Below are positions 35,441-46,899 of a stretch of DNA of 64,000 nt, piece after piece. Every line of letters begins with the position of its first letter. The stretch's first letter is position 1. The DNA lies in contig CM040445.1 in assembly GCA_022749755.1 (NCBI GenBank), positions 9,135,182 to 9,199,181 of the forward strand, read 5' to 3'. This DNA comes from Azadirachta indica. Lineage: Eukaryota; Streptophyta; Magnoliopsida; Sapindales; Meliaceae. Below the pieces are notes generated by a model. The model made no database searches and was not told the DNA's origin. It saw only the letters and a list, made by a program, of their open reading frames with translations. The position numbers and the translations under genes were made by a program.

Positions 35441-37850
35441 GGTAAGGTCATTGATAAAACCATTTCTTTGAAAGAGATTGAACCTAAGGAACCATCAAAA
35501 TTAGTGAGTGAGGAAAATAATGTTGAACCTAAGATGTGTGATGTTAAAAAATGCCCTATCCCTGCTCCTTTTCCTCAAAAATTGCAACCAATTCAAAAGT
35601 TGAGCCAAAATTCTGAAATTTTTGAACTTTTTAAGCAAGTCAAAATTAACATTCCTTTGTTAGATGCAATTAAGCAAGTTCCTTCTTATGCCAAATTTTT
35701 GAAAGATTTATGCACTGTTAAAAGGAGCTTAATGTTCAAAAGAAAGTATTTTTAACCGAGAATGTTAGTTCGATTATTCAACATAATACTCCACCAAAAT
35801 ATAAAGATCCTGGTTGTCCCACCATTTCTTGTGTAATTGGAAACTTTAGGATAAACCATGCTTTACTTGATCTTGGTGCAAGTGTTAATTTGTTGCCATA
35901 TTCAGTGTATGAGCAATTAGGTTTAGGTGAGCTTAAACCTACTTCTACAACACTTCAACTTGCTGATCGTTCTGTGAAAATACCACGAGGAATACTTGAG
36001 GATATGTTAGTCCAAATAGATAAATTTTACTTTCCTGTAGATTTTATTGTCTTAGACACACAACCTGTTTCTAACTCAAGTACTCAAATTCCTGTCATAT
36101 TAGGACGTCTATTTCTTGCTACATCTAATGCAATAATCAATTGTAGAAATGGAGTTCTAAAATTATCCTTCGGAAACATGACATTGGAAATGAATGTGTT
36201 TAATATTTGCAAGCAACCTAATGAAAATGATGACATGCATGAAGTTAGTTATATCGAGGAACTCGTTCATGACTACTTTAATGTTTCATCTTTTTCTGAT
36301 CCCTTGGATGCTTGTTTAAATGGTTGCAATGATTTCAATTTGATGAAAATTTTGAAGTATCTCATATTTATTCTCTTTTAAAATCTTCTCAGGTTATGGA
36401 AGTTAATGGATGGAGACCAAAATTTGAAGACTTACCTCAACGAGCTGATAAACCGATGCCATCGAGTGTTCAACCACCAAAACTTGAATTGAAACCATTA
36501 CCATCTGACCTCAAGTATGCTTTCTTGGGTGCTAATGAAACTTTTCCGGTGATAATTTCTTCTAAACTCAGTGCTCTTCAAGAATGTAAGTTGCTCGAAA
36601 TTCTAAAATTGCATAAATATGCCTTAGGATGGACAATAGCTGACATAAAAGGAATTAGTCTTTTGATTTGCACACATAAGATATATTTGGAAGATAATGC
36701 CAAATCATCTAGACAAATGCAACGTAGGCTGAATCCTAATATGAAAGAGGTAGTGAGAAATGTAGTTCTCAAGCTTTTAGATGTAGGGATCATTTATCCT
36801 ATTTCTAATAGCACATGGGTAAGTCCTACACAAGTTGTACCTAAGAAATCTGGAGTTACTATAGTCAAAAATGAAAATAATGAATTAATTTCAACTAGAA
36901 CAATTACTAGCTGGAGAATGTGCATTGACTATACGAAACTCAATTCAATGACTAGGAAAGACCATTTCCCGTTACCATTCATGGATCAAATGTTAGAAAG
37001 GGTAGCTGGACATGCATTTTATTGTTTCCTAGATGGGTATTCTGGGTATAACCAAATTGAAATTGCACCTAAAAACCAAGAAAAGACCACTTTCACTTGT
37101 CCATTTGGAACTTTTGCATATAGAAGGATGTCATTTGGATTGTGTAATGCACCAACTACATTTCAAAGATGCATGTTTAGTATTTTTAGTGATATGGTTG
37201 AACGATTTCTTGAAATTTTCATGGATGATTTTTCTGTGTTTGGTGATTCATTTGATGATTGTTTATCTAACTTGGAAAAAGTTTTGATTAGGTGTGAAGA
37301 AAAGAATCTTGTACTTAATTGGGAAAAATGTCATTTCATGGTCACAAATGGTATTGTGCTTGGTCACATTGTCTCATCAAAAGGAATTGAAGTAGATAAA
37401 TCTAAAATTGAATTAATTGCCAATTTACCTGTTTCTAAGTCTGTTAAAGATGTTAGATCATTTTTAAGACATGTTGGTTTTTATAGAAGATTTATCAAAG
37501 ACTTTAGTGTCATATCAAGACCATTGTGCAATCTCTTATTAAAAGATGCTCTCTTTGAGTGGACTGAGTCATGTCAAGAAGCTTTTGTCAAACTTAAAAC
37601 CATGCTAACATCTGCTCCTATCATGCAGCCTCCAAATTGGACTTTACCTTTTGAAATCATGTGCGATGCTAGCGATTATGCTGTTGGAGTTGTTTTAGGA
37701 CAACGAAAGAACAAGAAACCCTATGTGATTTACTATGCTAGTAAAACCTTAAATAGTGCTCAAATGAATTATTCTACCACTGAAAAGAAATTACTTGCAG
37801 TAGTATTTGCATTGGATAAATTTTGATCTTATCTTGTTGGCTCACCCATT
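35441..37850 (+). pseudogene. Gypsy protease and reverse transcriptase, broken
   Basis: The protease active-site motif is LLDLGASVNLLP at about 35868-35900. A frameshift near 35725 separates it from the upstream linker, and another stop lies at 36379. Reverse transcriptase then runs uninterrupted from 36396 to 37824, with WTIADIKGIS, WRMCIDYTKLNS, the catalytic FMDDFSVFG at about 37217-37243, and the RNase H start (CDASDYAVGVVLGQR). The TGA at 37824 follows ALDKF and is a CGA-type change. With stops removed it would copy element RNA into DNA; as it stands no complete polyprotein is made. Confidence 0.9.
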
Positions 37851-39386
37851 GTGATTTTTAGTGATCATGCAGCATTAAAATATTTTTTTTCAAAAAAGGA
37901 TGCTAAACCTAGATTGATTAGGTGGATTCTACTGCTTCAAGAATTTGATCTCACAATTCAAGACAACAAGGGAGTACAAAATGTGGTTGCTGATCACTTG
38001 TCAAGACTTATGTTTGAAGAATCGATTAAGACAACACCGATTAATGACAATTTCCCTGATGAGCAACTTTTCAATGTTTTTATTTTACCTTGGTTTACTG
38101 ATATTGTCAATTTTCTTGTTATAGGTCAAATGCCAAATCATTGGAATGCTCAAGATAAAAAGAAATTTTTAAGGGAGGTACACAATTTCTTTTGGGATGA
38201 TCCATATCTTTTCAAATATTGTCCTGACCAAATTATAAGGAGATGTGTACCTAACAATGAAATTCAAAATATCATTTCTTTTTGTCATTCTGAAGCATGT
38301 GGTGGTCATTTTTCTTCAAAGAAAACTGCTGCGAAAATATTGCAATGTGGATTTTATTGGCCTACCTTATTTAAAGATACAAATATATTTTGTAAAACAT
38401 GTGACCGTTGTCAAAAATTAGGTGGAATAACTCGTAGAAACATGATGCCATTAAATCCTATTTTAGTCATTGAAGTATTTAATTGTTGGGGTATTATTTT
38501 TATGGGTCCTTTTCCATCTTTATTTTGGTATCAATACATTTTAGTTGGAGTTGACTATGTTTCAAAATGGGTAGAGGCAATTTCTTGCAAAAATAATGAT
38601 CATAAAATTGTTTTGAAATTTTTGAAAGAAAACATTTTTTCAAGATTTGGAGTGCCTCGAGCCATAATAAGTGATGGAGGTTTACATTTTTGTAATAAGC
38701 CTTTTGAGAATTTAATGAAAAAATATGGAATTACACATAAAGTGTCAACCCCTTATCACCCACAAACAAGTGGACAAGTTGAACTTGCCAATAGAGAAAT
38801 AAAACATATTTTGAAAAAAACGGTAAAACCGAATCGTAAGAATTGGTCTTTAAGACTAACCGATGCACTTTGGGCTTATCGAATTGCTTTTAAATCATCA
38901 CTTGGCATGTCTCCTTATAGACTTGTTTTTGGAAAGGCTTGTCACCTACCGGTGGAATTAGAACATAAAGCTTTTTGGGCCATTAAAATACTTAATTTTG
39001 ACTTAAATAAAGCAGGATCATTGAGAAAACTCCAAATAGATGAACTCGAAGAAATTAGGAATGAAGTTTACGAGAACTCTAGAATTTACAAAAAGAAAAT
39101 GAAGGTGTTTCATGATAAACATATCATTAGAAAATCATTTGAACCTTCACAAAAAATTCTTTTGTATGATTCAAGATTGCATCTATTTCCTGGCAAACTT
39201 CGCTCAAAATGGACAGGTCCTTTCATTGTTAAGAAGGTTTACCCACATGGCGCTGTTGAGATTGAGAACCCCAAAAATGGTAATGTTTTTAAAGTTAATG
39301 GACACCGTTTAAAGCCATTCTTTGAGAATTTTACAAGTGAGTTAGAGTCTATCACTTTGAATGAACCTGTTTACAACATTGGATGA
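37851..39386 (+). pseudogene. Gypsy RNase H end and integrase
   Basis: An uninterrupted 511-codon block continuing the pol frame. It holds the end of RNase H (DHAALKYFF, then VADHLSRL), the HHCC zinc finger of integrase ([10 protein letters not shown] to CDRCQK), and the DDE core: Asp in [11 protein letters not shown], Asp in ISDGGLHF, Glu in [10 protein letters not shown]. The family signature [20 protein letters not shown] and the C-terminal [20 protein letters not shown] follow. It inserts the element into chromosomes. All three catalytic residues are kept, although its upstream reading frame is broken. Confidence 0.9.
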
Positions 39387-39584
39387 TTTTTTTTTTTTAT
39401 ATATACATTACTTGTTTTCTTGTGTTATTAATTTTTTTGATTCCATTATTTGTTTTCAGTTACTTTCCTGGTGAAGTGGCGGATAACGATACTCCGTGAC
39501 TCTTCAAGTCGGTTCTTTCAGTTGCCCAAAATTACTGATACTATTTTTTTTCTCTCACTTCTTTTTCTATTCTTTTCTTTCATT

Positions 39585-40190
39585 ATGGATGTCATTCTTT
39601 CTAGATTGCAAACATATTTTCCTTCTTTTCCTAAAGATGTTCTACGAAAAATGTACCAAGCTAGGTGTGCAAGATTAAGAATGCTTATGCAAAAAGGTAT
39701 TCCTGAAGATGTGCGATGGATAATTGAAGTAAAGGTACGTTTAACAGGTGAGTTTTCTGATTCATTTGTTTCACGCATGCTTGATTTAGGTAAAAGCTCT
39801 TTTGCAAAGAAATGAAGAGCGAAAAGGTTACAAGTGTATCACAATTGTGCACGTTCAACCTGTAACAAGCGATGTCGTTCTCTAGACATGGTGTCTACTA
39901 ATAGAGAAGATAAAATTAAATTCATCAAGGATGGACTGAGTAAGGAGTCTTTAGATAATATCTTATTGACTCTTGAGACGCATCCTAGTGGATATGTGTA
40001 ACGTGAAATTCTCAATTTGTATACATTATTTCAAAAAGAACGTGATCGTTATAGTCTTGGGAATCTGACTTTAAAAGACCCTGTTTGCCAATTTGTAAGA
40101 AAATTGGATGGGAAGCCAATCCTCGACCCATAGAGGGCGTTTAAGCCGTTATTGGACGTAAAATTAGAGGAAGATGTGAGCCACAATCAC
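39585..40190 (+). pseudogene. Accessory ORF between pol and LOG, unknown
   Basis: Starts at ATG 39585 (MDVILSRLQTYFPSF) and runs 76 codons to a TGA at 39813. The same frame then continues as protein-like sequence (HNCARSTCNKRCRSLD, then FIKDGLSKESLDNILLTLE, and DPVCQFVRKLDGKPILDP) with a stop near 39999 and another near 40130. The cysteine cluster and steady codon use suggest a once-real protein of about 190-200 residues. I do not recognise a domain. It occupies the site where Athila elements carry an env-like ORF, but I see no signal peptide or transmembrane segment within it. Confidence 0.5.
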
Positions 40191-40435
40191 AACTATTTAT
40201 AAATATTTACTTTTAGCTGTCGTTGTTGAAATTTTTATGTTTTAGATTCCTATATTAGCTGTTATCTTTGACATTTTTACATTTTTAAATTTTAACTTTT
40301 ATGACAACAGCTGGCTTACCTTTATTGGTTTCATTAATGCATTCTCTTTAAGTTGTATAAATGCAGGACCTCACTTCTTTATTTTCATAAGAAATTTGAA
40401 TCACTGACAAGGGTAAAAGACTGCAAAAAAAAAAA

Positions 40436-41085
40436 ATGAAAGGAGCTTCTGCTCATCAAATTAAAACTATTTGTGTTTTTTGTGGGTCAAGTTCTGGGAA
40501 AGGTGAAGAATTTGTAAAAGCAGCAGACAACCTGAGTGAGTTTTAGCTGAGCGAAAATTTAATCTAGTGTATGGAGGAGGTAGCTTGGGTTAATGAGGTG
40601 TGTGTCAACTGCCGCACATATAGGAGGAAGTGAAGTCATAGGTATCATACCAAAGGCTTTATCTGCAGGTAACATAACTGGCAAAACAGTTGAAGAAGAA
40701 CTAATGGTCTCAACAATGCATGAAAGAATTGCTAAAATGCTTGATTCTGCAGATGCTTTTATTGCCTTACCAAGTGGTTTTGGGACCTTAGAAGAAAATT
40801 TTCAAATTGCATCTTGGGCACAACTCACCGTTCATAAAAAACCTATATGATTGTTAAATGTTAATGGTTTCTTTAACAAGTTGTTGTCTTTTCTTGATCA
40901 TGCTGTAGAACAGAATTTTATTTCATAGATGGCTTGCAAACTCCTCATTTCTGCTCTGACTGCTAATGACTTGATCAATCAGTTGCAGAACTTTGTCTAT
41001 GAACCAGATCCAACAATGGCACGATTAGAATGGTCAAGTGAAAGCAGTAAAAAGCGAAAACTGGATTTGTCGCTTCATTTGTAAC
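40436..41085 (+). pseudogene. LOG-like cytokinin-activating enzyme, intronless copy
   Basis: Begins MKGASAHQIKTICVFCGSSS and ends SSKKRKLDLSLHL, both as in plant LOG proteins (cytokinin riboside 5'-monophosphate phosphoribohydrolases), which release active cytokinin bases from their nucleotides. Conserved blocks are LVYGGGSLG, EVIGIIPKAL, the signature PSGFGTLEE (usually PGGxGTxxE), WAQLTVHKKPI and LLNVNGFF. Plant LOG genes have several introns; none is present, so it derives from a spliced transcript. Frameshifts near 40540 and 40590 and stops at 40848 and 40927 inactivate it. Both the N- and C-terminus are retained, so the captured piece is nearly full length. It lies in sense inside the retrotransposon. 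Confidence 0.9.
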
Positions 41086-42231
41086 TTTTCTTATCTCCTT
41101 TTTTCTACTCATTGCATTTTGTTATTTTTTTTTTCTTTAGTTATTTTTGCTTAAGTTTGTTTCAGGTTTTACTTGTGTTTCAATAACTACTATTTCAGGT
41201 AATATTCTCTATATTGTACCTCTTTACATTTAAACATTTGGGACAATGTTGCAATCTGGTTGGGGGGAGTGTAGTCGACATAAGTAACCATTTTTTTTTT
41301 ATACAACTAAAAAAAAATTATTAGATTCATAATTTGTAAGGATGGTAGAGTAAAGAGTAATCTTACTTCTGAGACACATCTTAGTAGATATGCATTATCA
41401 TTTGTTTTGATTTTTGAATTTCATAACAAAGAATTTATCATTCACTTTCTTTTGAATTGATCAAATATACGAACTCTCACATCATCATCACATAATAAAT
41501 TATGCTCAAATACTCAATCAGTAAAATATTTATAAACCATCTTTCACACACACACTTTGATACATGATTATGAATGACATATTGAAATTTTACAATATTT
41601 GAGCTCTTTAATTTTGTCAAAGGTAACAACTAAGGGTTCAAAAAGAAAAATCTCCAAAAAAAATAAATAAATAAATAAATAATAATAAAAAAAAGTTGAA
41701 AACAAAATAAATAAATAAAAATTCTAATCAAAACTTTTACTTAGTAACCGGGCTTTTTGCCTAATCAGCAGTGAATGTTCGCGTAAAACGTTAAAATTTT
41801 GATATGAATAAGTTCATAGCCTTAACTCGAGTAATTAAGCTCGTAGAGGTGTTTTAATACCTAATACCCTAAGGCCAACTGGTCTGAGAGTTATTGGCCC
41901 AAAGCTTGCTACATGGGTTAGGTTATGCACAAAAAAAAAATGGAGATAGAAATAATCTTTGTTCAAAGAAGTTTACCTTAATAAAATTTAGAACCAATGT
42001 TGTTTGATTCTAATTAAGTCTCATAACATGTATTAGTTATAAAAGCACAAAAAGAAGGTTTATTAATAATTTGACTGATGAGTATTTGGCACATATATAG
42101 TAAATTTTTAAGTGAGAGTTTGTTTATTTTGAGAAGATGAAAAGGAAAAGAATGATTTTTACTTTGAATGTAAATTCTATAAATCAACTCTAAATGGCAT
42201 TGCTTATATTACTAGAGACTAGTAATAAGCT
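41086..42231 (+). other. Gypsy 3' non-coding region
   Basis: No ORF seen. It contains a PPT-like phrase (GGACAATGTT...GGTTGGGGGGAG, 41240-41270), an A-rich stretch with (AAAT)n around 41660-41710 and the usual long Athila-type 3' untranslated sequence. Confidence 0.6.
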
Positions 42232-42243
42232 GGTTGGGGGGTG
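42232..42243 (+). other. Polypurine tract
   Basis: GGTTGGGGGGTG immediately precedes the 3' LTR at 42244, the position for plus-strand DNA priming. Confidence 0.7.
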
Positions 42244-43636
42244 TGATGAATGTTTAAAAGTGTAGGTTTATTAAGAAAAATATTATGATTTACACTTAAT
42301 AATGTCCTTCTATTCCCCAATAATGAAGCATATTCCTTTATATTGAATTGTAAAACATGAATTGGACTAAATAGCTAGTTTTGCGCAGGTTTCGTATAAT
42401 GAGCGTATCTTTCAATCCAAATTATCAATTGATACGATTCTTTGGCTAGACAAACATAAACTCATCATTTCACAACTTTGTAAGCCAAAGGTTGGACCAG
42501 TTCGAGCAATTAATGGGACAAAATTGGGCTTCAACAGAACTCAAGTGCATCTTTGAACCAGCCCAACATGCTTCGTATTTGGGCCGTATCTCCCTAAATA
42601 TGTAACGAAAAATTGCATGGTTGGGTGATCTAGAAAGCTGAGAAAGGGATCTAAATTGTTTATGTTTTGTACTTTCTCAAATTTCAACTGGTCGTTACCA
42701 AAAAGAGCTATCATTCTAGAAGGGCGGTGGAGAAATGCGACTTGAACATCTCTGCCTATTTTCAACACAACTCATGGTCTAAAATAGAAATAAGAGCGAG
42801 ATATGGACCATTAGAAAGATGAGTCATCCACCTACAACTTTGAAGAAGGATGCTTTACGAAATTTCGGTGGTTTTCATAGTCAAAGATATGTTGGAAGTT
42901 GGTAAAGTGTGATTAATTAGAAATTGACCAAATTATGTTCACACATGTGGAATGTCTTTTGTTTTACCTATATAAAGGAAGACGTGGAAGTGAGGAGGGA
43001 GATCAGTTTTGTTTTCCATTTCTATTTTATTGTTGTAATTTAAACTTCAATTAAATGATGTATTTCTAATTTCGTAATTAGGGCTAAGGGTGAACTTTTG
43101 ATGGTTTTATAGTTTTGTTCTTTAATCTTTTATTTTGTTCTTCATTATTAATCTTTTTATTGATTGAGTACTATATTTTGCAAGTGATTTTGAATTGTTA
43201 GAAACCTTGATTCATTGTTAACAAATGGTACATTGAATGCTTGGATATTTTCTACATATCAAGAGCAAGACAACTTATAGTTTTTCACCATCAACTAAAA
43301 GGTAAGTCTTTTGATTTCTTTGTGCTTAAATGTTTTGTTTTCATCATCCAATTAAGATCACTTCTTTTGATTCTTAATTGTATTTTTCTTTAAAAAAAAA
43401 AAGGATCAAGAATAAGTTCTATATAAATCATTAAAATGGATCCCTAATGCCCTAATATATAATAATATAGAATTTAAATTTGACAATAAGCAAATTCACT
43501 CCATTGGAATATTCGGATTTGTAATATTTAGACTTTTGGACTTGTAGACTTAATGTAACATATTTCCTGTGGACCGACACTCGGACTTCCAAACTTTATT
43601 ACTTGAAACAACCTATACTTGGGAGTTACAACCTTT
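42244..43636 (+). repeat. Gypsy 3' LTR (Athila-like)
   Basis: 1,393 bp, starting TGATGAATG and ending ACAACCTTT, followed by the ATATC target duplication. It holds the 26 bp missing from the 5' LTR and otherwise differs by about 25-30 substitutions and small indels. Confidence 0.9.
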
Positions 43637-43641
43637 ATATC

Positions 43642-44255
43642 ATTAATTGGGAGATTCAATTACAAGTCTTCAATTTGCCAAGTCAAATTGTAGCAATAAC
43701 TTATGCAACTATGTCTATAAGAACATAAATTTTTAATGAAATAAAATATCTATTCAACCCATATAAAGACAAAATTGTACAAAAACTTACTATTCAAACA
43801 TAGAATAATAACCAACCCTTAATATTTTTTAATAATGCCCATGCAATTAGTATTAATGCAATTGTATTTATTTATGGATAAATTGAATCTTAAGCATGCA
43901 AAATGAGCAAATAACCATATCAAAGTTGAACCTAAACAAATTTAAAACAACATAACAAAATCCACACACAAAACCTAATAACAAACACTATCGTACCAAC
44001 AAAACCTCGACCATATGAATCCATTGTGAAAATCAAAGCAACAATATCAACCTACACTATATTTTAACCATGAATAAAGCAAAACACATACAACACAAAA
44101 TAAATGAAACCTACATTATTTCATGCAAATAATCAGTCAACAACAATATATAACTAACAACAATATCAACTTAAAGTATATGTTACACATAAACAAAGTA
44201 AAACCCATGAACAAAGCAAAACTCATACAATAAAAGCTAAATGAAACATATATTG
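43642..44255. other. Target DNA between two gypsy insertions
   Basis: No gene seen. 44040-44158 and 44159-44260 are tandem units of about 119 bp (shared start AACAATATCAAC). The second unit is cut by the next element and its remainder lies at 49598-49640. Confidence 0.6.
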
Positions 44256-44260
44256 TTTCA

Positions 44261-45092
44261 TGATGCAAATGAAGTTGTGCAACCACGCAAATAAGAAGAG
44301 AAACTCACACATAAGCGTGGAAACACTCAATTGCAACATCTATATGATCCGCTAAACATGTCGAGTGGACCGATTACAAAAGTTAGAGCCCAAACATTGC
44401 AAAGTGCCTTAAATGGACTAATTAAAAAAATGTGTGACTCAAATGCAATTGAAAATACACGTCTTGAAGAATTAGGCTTAGTGAACATCATTCAAGCGTT
44501 TGAAGTCCAAGAAAATTAATGTGGAAATGTTAAAAAATTATAGTCCATTTATGTAATTTTAAGAATCTTAAAATGATGTAATCACTTACATCATACACGT
44601 ATGATGTCATTGCTTACATCATACATATATGACGTCACTAGTTATGTCATATACATATAACATCATTGCTTACGTTTTATATTTAAAATTTATAGTTTTA
44701 AAAGTCATAAAGTTTGTATTTAATTTTTCTAATTGTTAGGTAAGATTGTTGGCCTAACTTTTAATATTTTCCCTTTATATTTACCTATAAAAAGGCTTTC
44801 ATTTTTTAAATGAAACAAGTAATTTTGAATGTTAAGTTATTCCTTACAAGTTCTTATTCCTGAACTCTTCAAGTTTAATTTCTTGTGGCGTTCAAAAAAA
44901 TCAAAGTTATCATCTAAATTTTTAAGTGTTTTCTTAAGGATTATTGTGTGGCATTTAAGTAATCATAGTCTTGGTTCTTATCTAGATAGATATTGGGTCA
45001 AAGTTCAATAAACTTACGTCTTGAAAAAATCTTGGGGTTTATTACTATATTCGATGTTGGGTTTTGTCACGTTATTGGCAAGATTCGTATCA
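44261..45092 (+). repeat. Chromovirus-like 5' LTR
   Basis: 832 bp, TGATGCAAAT to TCGTATCA. It contains the pol C-terminal codons at 44331-44519 (GPITKVRAQTLQSALNGLI), here fully open, and a cluster of TGACGT-type repeats at 44585-44675. Confidence 0.92.
44585..44675 (+). promoter_or_regulatory. Repeated TGACGT-like motifs in U3
   Basis: Four units of about 25 bp carry variants of CATACATATGACGTCATTGCTTA; one has a perfect TGACGTCA palindrome (44630). The 3' LTR has the same cluster at 49087-49177 with one perfect TGACGTCA near 49160. TGACG/TGACGTCA are known plant bZIP (TGA-type) binding sequences. Use as an enhancer here is an inference. Confidence 0.5.
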
Positions 45093-45649
45093 TTTAGTAT
45101 CAGAGCTTTGGTTCCAAGGCAAGTTTAAGTTATCCTTTACATCTTTATTGTTCCTTTACTTCTTCAATTAGAATTCTAGAAAAAAAAAAAAAAAAATATT
45201 GTGGCCAAATTCTTCCTTTACTAGTCCAAATTCTAATTTTGTGTTTTACTTCCTTCAATTTATTTTGAATTCATATTTTCATTTCTAATTCCTATAAAAG
45301 AAATAAAGCAAAAAAAAAGAACAAAAGAAATTAAAAAAAAGGAAAAAAAAAGAGAATTGTTATTATCCATTATATTCATAATTTCTTGTAGTACTAACCT
45401 AATATTCCTTACTTTTGATCCAATATTGTCATTGCTTGCATTAATTTCTTAAGAATTATTTATTCAGTCTTGTGATTTATTTTGGTTACCTCTCATCTTA
45501 AATTGTCACTTAAATTTTGATTAACAGTGTGCAAGTATGAGAACATTTAAGTACTTAAACACGAGAGTATGTAAACCTTTATTAAGTGAAAATACATGAG
45601 GGAGTGCTTGTGAGGTTTTCAACCTTGTTTTGCAGATTTTAAATATGTC

Positions 45650-46870
45650 TTATAATCAAGAAGAAAACTTATCCTCGAGAGTACAACAACCCACCACCCC
45701 AAACCTACAATTGCAAGCATTATTAGGGGAGATGAGAGGATGGTGAGGGCAGAGTTAGAACCAATCTATGAGATGATAGATAAATAAAAGAAGAGACATC
45801 AAAAGGGCAACATCAAAACTCTTCTATTAGACAACCACTAGGCAAGTACAACCAAGGGTACAATAGGGTAATGTTGAGGATAATGAAGAGTTAGATGAAT
45901 CACCAATGAACCAAGGCAAGAATTTGCGTGGTTATGGGAATAGAAAAGCTAGGTTAGGTAGACCTAAGTTAGGTGATGATTTAGGAAGTATTAAGGTGAA
46001 AATTAAATTGTTCTAAGATAGAAACGATCTTGAAGCTTATTTAGATGGGAGAAGAGAATAGATATGGTTTTCAATTGTCACAACTACTTTGAGATAAAAA
46101 AAAATAAAACTTACGGTAATTGAATTTACTAATTATGCTATTATTTGGTGAGATCAATTGTTAAAGGATTAAGAAATCAAGAACGTTTTATTGAGACGTG
46201 GGACGAGATGAAGACAATAATGAGAAGACGTTTCATTCTAAACTACTACCATCGAGAGTTGTTCAACAAATTGCAGTGTCTAACTCAAGAATCCAAAAGC
46301 GTAGCTAAATGTTACAAAGACATGGAAGTTACTATTATCCGAGCAAATGTAAAGAAGGATAAAGAAGATACCATGGTTAGGTTCTTACATAGTTTAAATT
46401 GTGAGATCACAAACATGGTGAAAATGTAACATTATGTAAAGTTGACAGATATGGTACACCAAACCATCAAAGTTGAGCAACAATTGAAGCGAAAAAATAT
46501 GGCTAGAAGAGGGGCAAGCATGATTGCTACAAAGTCATAGAGGTTAACCTCTAAACGAGAGGAATTTTCATTAACAATGTCTAAGTCTAAAGCCTTTAGG
46601 GATGCCAAACAAGTTGCACCATAAAAAAAGGTAACATTGAATCTACCACTTCTAGAAATCGTAATATTAAGTGTTTTAAATGTTAAAATAGGGGTCATAT
46701 AACTAGTTAATGCTCAAATAAAAGGGTAATGGTGATCAATGCTCAAGGGGAGATTGAGTTAAAAGAAGAAGATGAAATAGAATATATGCCACCTCTTGAA
46801 GACACCTATGAAGGGCAATACACTACAAAAGAAGAATTATTAGTGGCAAGACGAGCTCTTAGTTCATAGG
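45650..46870 (+). pseudogene. Chromovirus gag, broken
   Basis: Protein-like blocks in changing frames: DPLDLGS-type acidic start, then NDLEAYLDGRRE, EFTNYAIIW, and the open block 46145-46429 (RRRFILNYYHRELFNKLQCLTQESKSV, then NCEITNMV). A zinc knuckle remnant follows near 46675 (KCFKC, stop, NRGHIT). At least six stops and a few frameshifts occur. It formed the particle protein. Confidence 0.8.
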
Positions 46871-46899
46871 TTAAAGAAGAAGAAAATGATTAGCGGGAG

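Larger units (their letters stand above)
32220..43636 (+). mobile_element. Athila-like Ty3/gypsy element with host LOG copy
   Basis: An 11.4-kb element with LTRs at 32220-33586 and 42244-43636 and the 5-bp target duplication ATATC at 32215-32219 and 43637-43641. Order: LTR, primer-binding site, gag, protease, reverse transcriptase, RNase H, integrase, accessory ORF, LOG-like sequence, polypurine tract, LTR. The TGGCGCCGTTGC primer site, the protein motif [15 protein letters not shown] and the long 3' region are typical of the Athila group. The LTRs differ at about 2% of sites by eye. Several stops in gag and pol look like C-to-T changes at CGA or TGG codons, the usual decay of methylated elements. 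Confidence 0.93.
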
